From positions 682,001-746,000 of the forward strand of contig JACKMB010000001.1 of assembly GCA_024235615.1 (NCBI GenBank): a stretch of 64,000 nucleotides of DNA, in the 5' to 3' direction. A program made the position numbers and the translations under genes. The DNA is from Thauera sp. Lineage in GTDB: Bacteria; Pseudomonadota; Gammaproteobacteria; Burkholderiales; Rhodocyclaceae. The number at the start of each line of letters is the position of its first letter. Positions within the stretch are counted from its first letter, which is position 1. Below, one piece after another: positions 61,417 to 64,000 of the stretch. The notes beneath the pieces were generated by a model, which was not told the origin of the DNA, ran no database searches, and saw nothing but the letters and a program-made list of their open reading frames with translations.

Positions 61417-63108
61417 ATGAAACTCGACTTCCGTCCCAAGCTCTTCGACACCCTGCCCGGCTACAGCCGGGCAGGCCTCGTCGGCGATCTGTCTGCAGGC
61501 ATCACCGTCGGCGTACTCGCGCTGCCGCTGGCGATGGCCTTCGCGATCGCCTCCGGCATGTCGCCCACCGCCGGCATCTGGACGGCGATCGTCGCCGGCT
61601 TCCTGATCGCCTTCTTCGGCGGCTCGCGGGTGCAGATCGGCGGCCCCACCGGCGCCTTCATCCCCATCGTATATGCGATCGTGGTCGACCACGGCGTGCA
61701 GAACCTGCTCATCGCCACGATGATGTCGGGCGTGCTGCTGTTCGCCATGGGTGCGCTGCGCCTGGGCAACATGATCCGCTTCATCCCGCTGTCGGTCGTG
61801 ATCGGCTTCACCAACGGCATCGCGGTGGTGATCTTCATCTCGCAGATCAAGGACTTCCTCGGCCTGCAGATCGCCGATCTGCCGGGCGAGTTCTTCGCCA
61901 AGATGGCCGCGCTCGCGGCAGCGCTGCCGAGCCTGCACCTGCCCACGGTGGCGGTGGCGGTGGCCTCGCTCGTGATCCTGGTGGCGTGGAACCGCCAGGC
62001 GGCCAGGACCGCGTGGATGCGCCGCCTGCCCGGCCCGCTCGCGGTGCTGATCATCATGACCGCGGTGAACACCCTGGTCGCGCTTCCGGTCGACACCATC
62101 GGCAGCCGCTTCGGCGGCATCCCGCAGGAGATCCCCGCCTTCGGCCTGCCCGAGCTGAGCCTGTCCACGCTCGGCAAGCTGATCGCGCCGGCGATCACGA
62201 TCGCGCTGCTCGGCGCGATCGAGTCGCTGCTGTCGGCGCGGGTGGCCGACAGCCAGATCGACGACCGCCACGACCCCAACCAGGAGCTGATGGCGCAAGG
62301 CATCGCCAACGTCGCCGCGCCGCTCTTCGGCGGCTTCGCCGCCACCGGCGCGATCGCCCGCACCGCCACCAACATCCGCACCGGCGGCCGCACCCCGATC
62401 GCGGGCATGATCCACGCCGGCGTGCTGCTGGCGATCGTGCTCGCGCTCGCCCCCGCGGCCAGCCACATCCCGCTCGCCACGCTGTCGGCGATCGTGGTCA
62501 TCGTGTCGATCAACATGGGCGAATGGCACGCCTTCGCGCCCAAGGAACTCGCGCGCTATTCGCTGAACTACCGCACCATCCTGCTCGGCACCTTCTTCAT
62601 CACCGTGGTGTTCGACCTCACCCTGGCGGTCGAGATCGGCATGGCGCTGGCGAGCCTGTTCTTCATCTACCGGATGTCCGACCTCACCCGCATCGACCGC
62701 GTCCCGCTGGAGGACTTCTACGGCGTCGAGGCCTTGTCCCACCCCGACGGCACGCCGCGCATCGTCGCCTACAAGCTCAAGGGCAGCCTCTTCTTCGGCG
62801 CCGCCAACAAGCTCGAGAACCTGCTGCTCGGGCTACCGGGCCACCCCGAGGTGGTGGTGCTGGACCTGGACAAGGTGATCAACATCGACACCACCGGGCT
62901 GGACATCCTGCAGACCCTGCACCGCAACCTGCAGAAGCGCGGCGCCCACCTGGTGCTGTGCGGGCTCAACTCGCAGCCCGGCTCGATCGTGTTCCGCTCG
63001 GGCTTCAGCGACAAGCTCGGCGACGACAACATCACCGCCAACCTCACCGAGGCGCTGATCCGCGCCCAGCGCCTGGGCGGGCGCGAACCGGAGATCGCCT
63101 ATGCCTGA
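61417..63108 (+). CDS. SulP family anion transporter with STAS domain (second copy)
   Basis: A 563-residue SulP permease with ten to twelve helices and a C-terminal STAS domain ([14 protein letters not shown] near residue 490). The opening [29 protein letters not shown] is closer to BicA/DauA-like bicarbonate or C4-acid carriers than to the copy at 67-1761, which differs throughout. ATG at 61417 sits close to GGAGACAGC. The last 8 bases overlap the acylphosphatase gene (ATGCCTGA), so the two are coupled. The substrate remains unassigned. Confidence 0.92.
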   Translation: MKLDFRPKLFDTLPGYSRAGLVGDLSAGITVGVLALPLAMAFAIASGMSPTAGIWTAIVAGFLIAFFGGSRVQIGGPTGAFIPIVYAIVVDHGVQNLLIATMMSGVLLFAMGALRLGNMIRFIPLSVVIGFTNGIAVVIFISQIKDFLGLQIADLPGEFFAKMAALAAALPSLHLPTVAVAVASLVILVAWNRQAARTAWMRRLPGPLAVLIIMTAVNTLVALPVDTIGSRFGGIPQEIPAFGLPELSLSTLGKLIAPAITIALLGAIESLLSARVADSQIDDRHDPNQELMAQGIANVAAPLFGGFAATGAIARTATNIRTGGRTPIAGMIHAGVLLAIVLALAPAASHIPLATLSAIVVIVSINMGEWHAFAPKELARYSLNYRTILLGTFFITVVFDLTLAVEIGMALASLFFIYRMSDLTRIDRVPLEDFYGVEALSHPDGTPRIVAYKLKGSLFFGAANKLENLLLGLPGHPEVVVLDLDKVINIDTTGLDILQTLHRNLQKRGAHLVLCGLNSQPGSIVFRSGFSDKLGDDNITANLTEALIRAQRLGGREPEIAYA

Positions 63109-63469
63109 CGGGAAATCGTCCATGCCCGGCCGAGCCTCGCAGTTGCCGTGCGGAAACTCGGCGGTTCCGGATGCAACCGCACCGGCACCCGACATCATCG
63201 CCCGCCGCCTGCGCATCCACGGTCTCGTGCAGGGCGTCTGGTATCGCGGCAGCGCCACCGCCGAGGCCACCCGCCTCGGCCTCGCCGGCTGGGTGCGCAA
63301 CCGCGGCGACGGGACGGTCGAGGCGCTCGCGATCGGCGCGACGGCCGCGGTCGAGACCTTCGTCGCCTGGGCCCACCGCGGCCCGTCGAACGCGCGCGTG
63401 TCGCGCGTGGAAGTGTTCGAGGCCGCGCTCGAGCAGCTCACAGGCTTCGAACAACGCCCGACGCTTTGA
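63101..63469 (+). CDS. acyP: Acylphosphatase
   Basis: A 122-residue protein whose final ~90 residues are a complete acylphosphatase: the catalytic Arg in [11 protein letters not shown] and Asn in [13 protein letters not shown] are both present. The enzyme hydrolyses acyl phosphates such as carbamoyl or acetyl phosphate. The first ~30 residues are an unusual Pro/Ser/Ala-rich extension, possibly an artefact of the chosen start, although the start overlaps the SulP stop as in a coupled pair. Pairing with an anion transporter is uncommon. Confidence 0.88.
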   Translation: MPDGKSSMPGRASQLPCGNSAVPDATAPAPDIIARRLRIHGLVQGVWYRGSATAEATRLGLAGWVRNRGDGTVEALAIGATAAVETFVAWAHRGPSNARVSRVEVFEAALEQLTGFEQRPTL

Positions 63470-63527
63470 GCACAGCCCCGCCGCTACCGCGGGCGGCCGA
63501 CGCAGGGCGGAGACCGAACGGCCGCTA

Positions 63528-63549
63528 TCGCGCCTGCCGGCGCTCCTAC
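63528..63549. repeat. Single REP-like element
   Basis: CGCCTGCCGGCGCTCCTAC, the reverse complement of the head unit found at 1935 and 29266, preceded by TCG. It lies in the ~210-base gap between acyP and dnaE, with a degenerate second half near 63650. Confidence 0.75.
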
Positions 63550-63680
63550 GGGAAGCATCGCGGCTCCATGCGCCTGCAGGAACGCCAGCCGCCGCGCACC
63601 GACGCCGCGGTCGTAAGCTCGGTCGGATGCGCAAGGGCCGCCTTTGCGCCTGGCGGCGCCCCTGCCTAAACGATCGCGCC

Positions 63681-64000
63681 TCAGGGGTACACCACCTCGA
63701 CCGCCTCGCCCGGCAGCCATTCGCGCAGGCTCTCCAGCAGGGCATCGTCCAGGCGCACACGCCAGCCATCACCGAACGGGAGCTCGGCCTCGGCGGCGGC
63801 GTTGCGATACCTCACCCGAATCGGGCAGCCCCCTTCGCGGAAAGGCTCGAGCAAGGTCTGCAGCTTGCCCGCTGCGGCTACCGGCCCGCCCGTGCTGCCG
63901 ACCTCTCCATTGATGCGCAATTGCAGGGCACGCGCAAAGCGACCACGTGCCTCACCCAGCGTCAGCACGCGGTCGGCGATGATGCGTAGCCCGCCCGAGA
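63681..64000 (-). CDS. dnaE: DNA polymerase III alpha subunit, C-terminal end (partial)
   Basis: The last ~106 residues of a protein that continues beyond the window on the minus strand. SGGLRIIADRVLTLGEARGR followed by ARALQLRI is the signature of the OB/C-terminal region of DnaE, and the chain ends in WLPGEAVEVVYP. The rest of the gene, with the polymerase and PHP domains, lies outside. The assignment rests on this terminal block only. Confidence 0.75.
   Translation of the reverse strand, partial: SGGLRIIADRVLTLGEARGRFARALQLRINGEVGSTGGPVAAAGKLQTLLEPFREGGCPIRVRYRNAAAEAELPFGDGWRVRLDDALLESLREWLPGEAVEVVYP

Overview
The window looks like chromosomal DNA of a high-GC betaproteobacterium of the Rhodocyclales/Zoogloeaceae type (Thauera/Azoarcus-like). 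The reasons are the rRNA operon, the rplU-rpmA-obgE-proB block, the PrsK/PrsR/PrsT PEP-CTERM regulatory locus, a LemA/GIDE pair, PrpE, and dispersed GTAGGAGCG-type palindromic repeats. The genus is an inference from gene content and style; no database search was possible.

Layout. 1-5290 is core: a SulP anion transporter, then rplU-rpmA-obgE-proB. 5349-5791 is a wrecked transposase. 5936-20476 is an accessory island of eleven genes: an N-acetyl sugar amidotransferase, an AMP-dependent acyl ligase and an acyl-thioester-reductase-like SDR in one plus-strand operon; two FtsX-like permeases; a PEP-CTERM surface protein behind a near-perfect sigma-54 promoter; a left-handed beta-helix acyltransferase; a four-gene overlapping minus-strand operon (VAO-type flavin oxidase, MGT-like glycosyltransferase, GMC oxidoreductase, SRPBCC protein); and an exosortase-associated acyltransferase of the autoinducer-synthase fold. 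Together they read as an undescribed (glyco)lipid or acylated-metabolite pathway tied to the PEP-CTERM cell-surface system.

20658-36328 is mostly housekeeping: prpE, an acryloyl-CoA-reductase-like gene paired with a response regulator carrying a degenerate GGDEF domain, an HDOD protein, an MFS transporter coupled to a 42-residue membrane peptide, LemA and a GIDE protein with an EF-hand, an array of 52-bp repeats, an Uup-type ABC-F protein, a COG4389 membrane protein, tRNA-Arg(CCU), a HAD phosphatase, a serine protease and a Sel1/SLT lytic transglycosylase. 36475-44180 is the PEP-CTERM control and polysaccharide locus (prsT, prsR, prsK and a TIGR03013-type sugar transferase, one minus-strand run). 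PrsK/PrsR is the natural candidate regulator of the sigma-54 promoter in front of the PEP-CTERM gene some 27 kb away. No exosortase gene is in the window.

44487-53869 holds a MaoC hydratase, a complete minus-strand rRNA operon (16S-tRNA-Ile-tRNA-Ala-23S-5S) with its promoter, a large PilZ-like protein and the thyA-folA pair. 53964-64000 holds an Orn/Lys/Arg decarboxylase, dcd, mrp/apbC, an OmpA-family lipoprotein, metG, a second SulP transporter overlapping an acylphosphatase, and the 3' end of dnaE.
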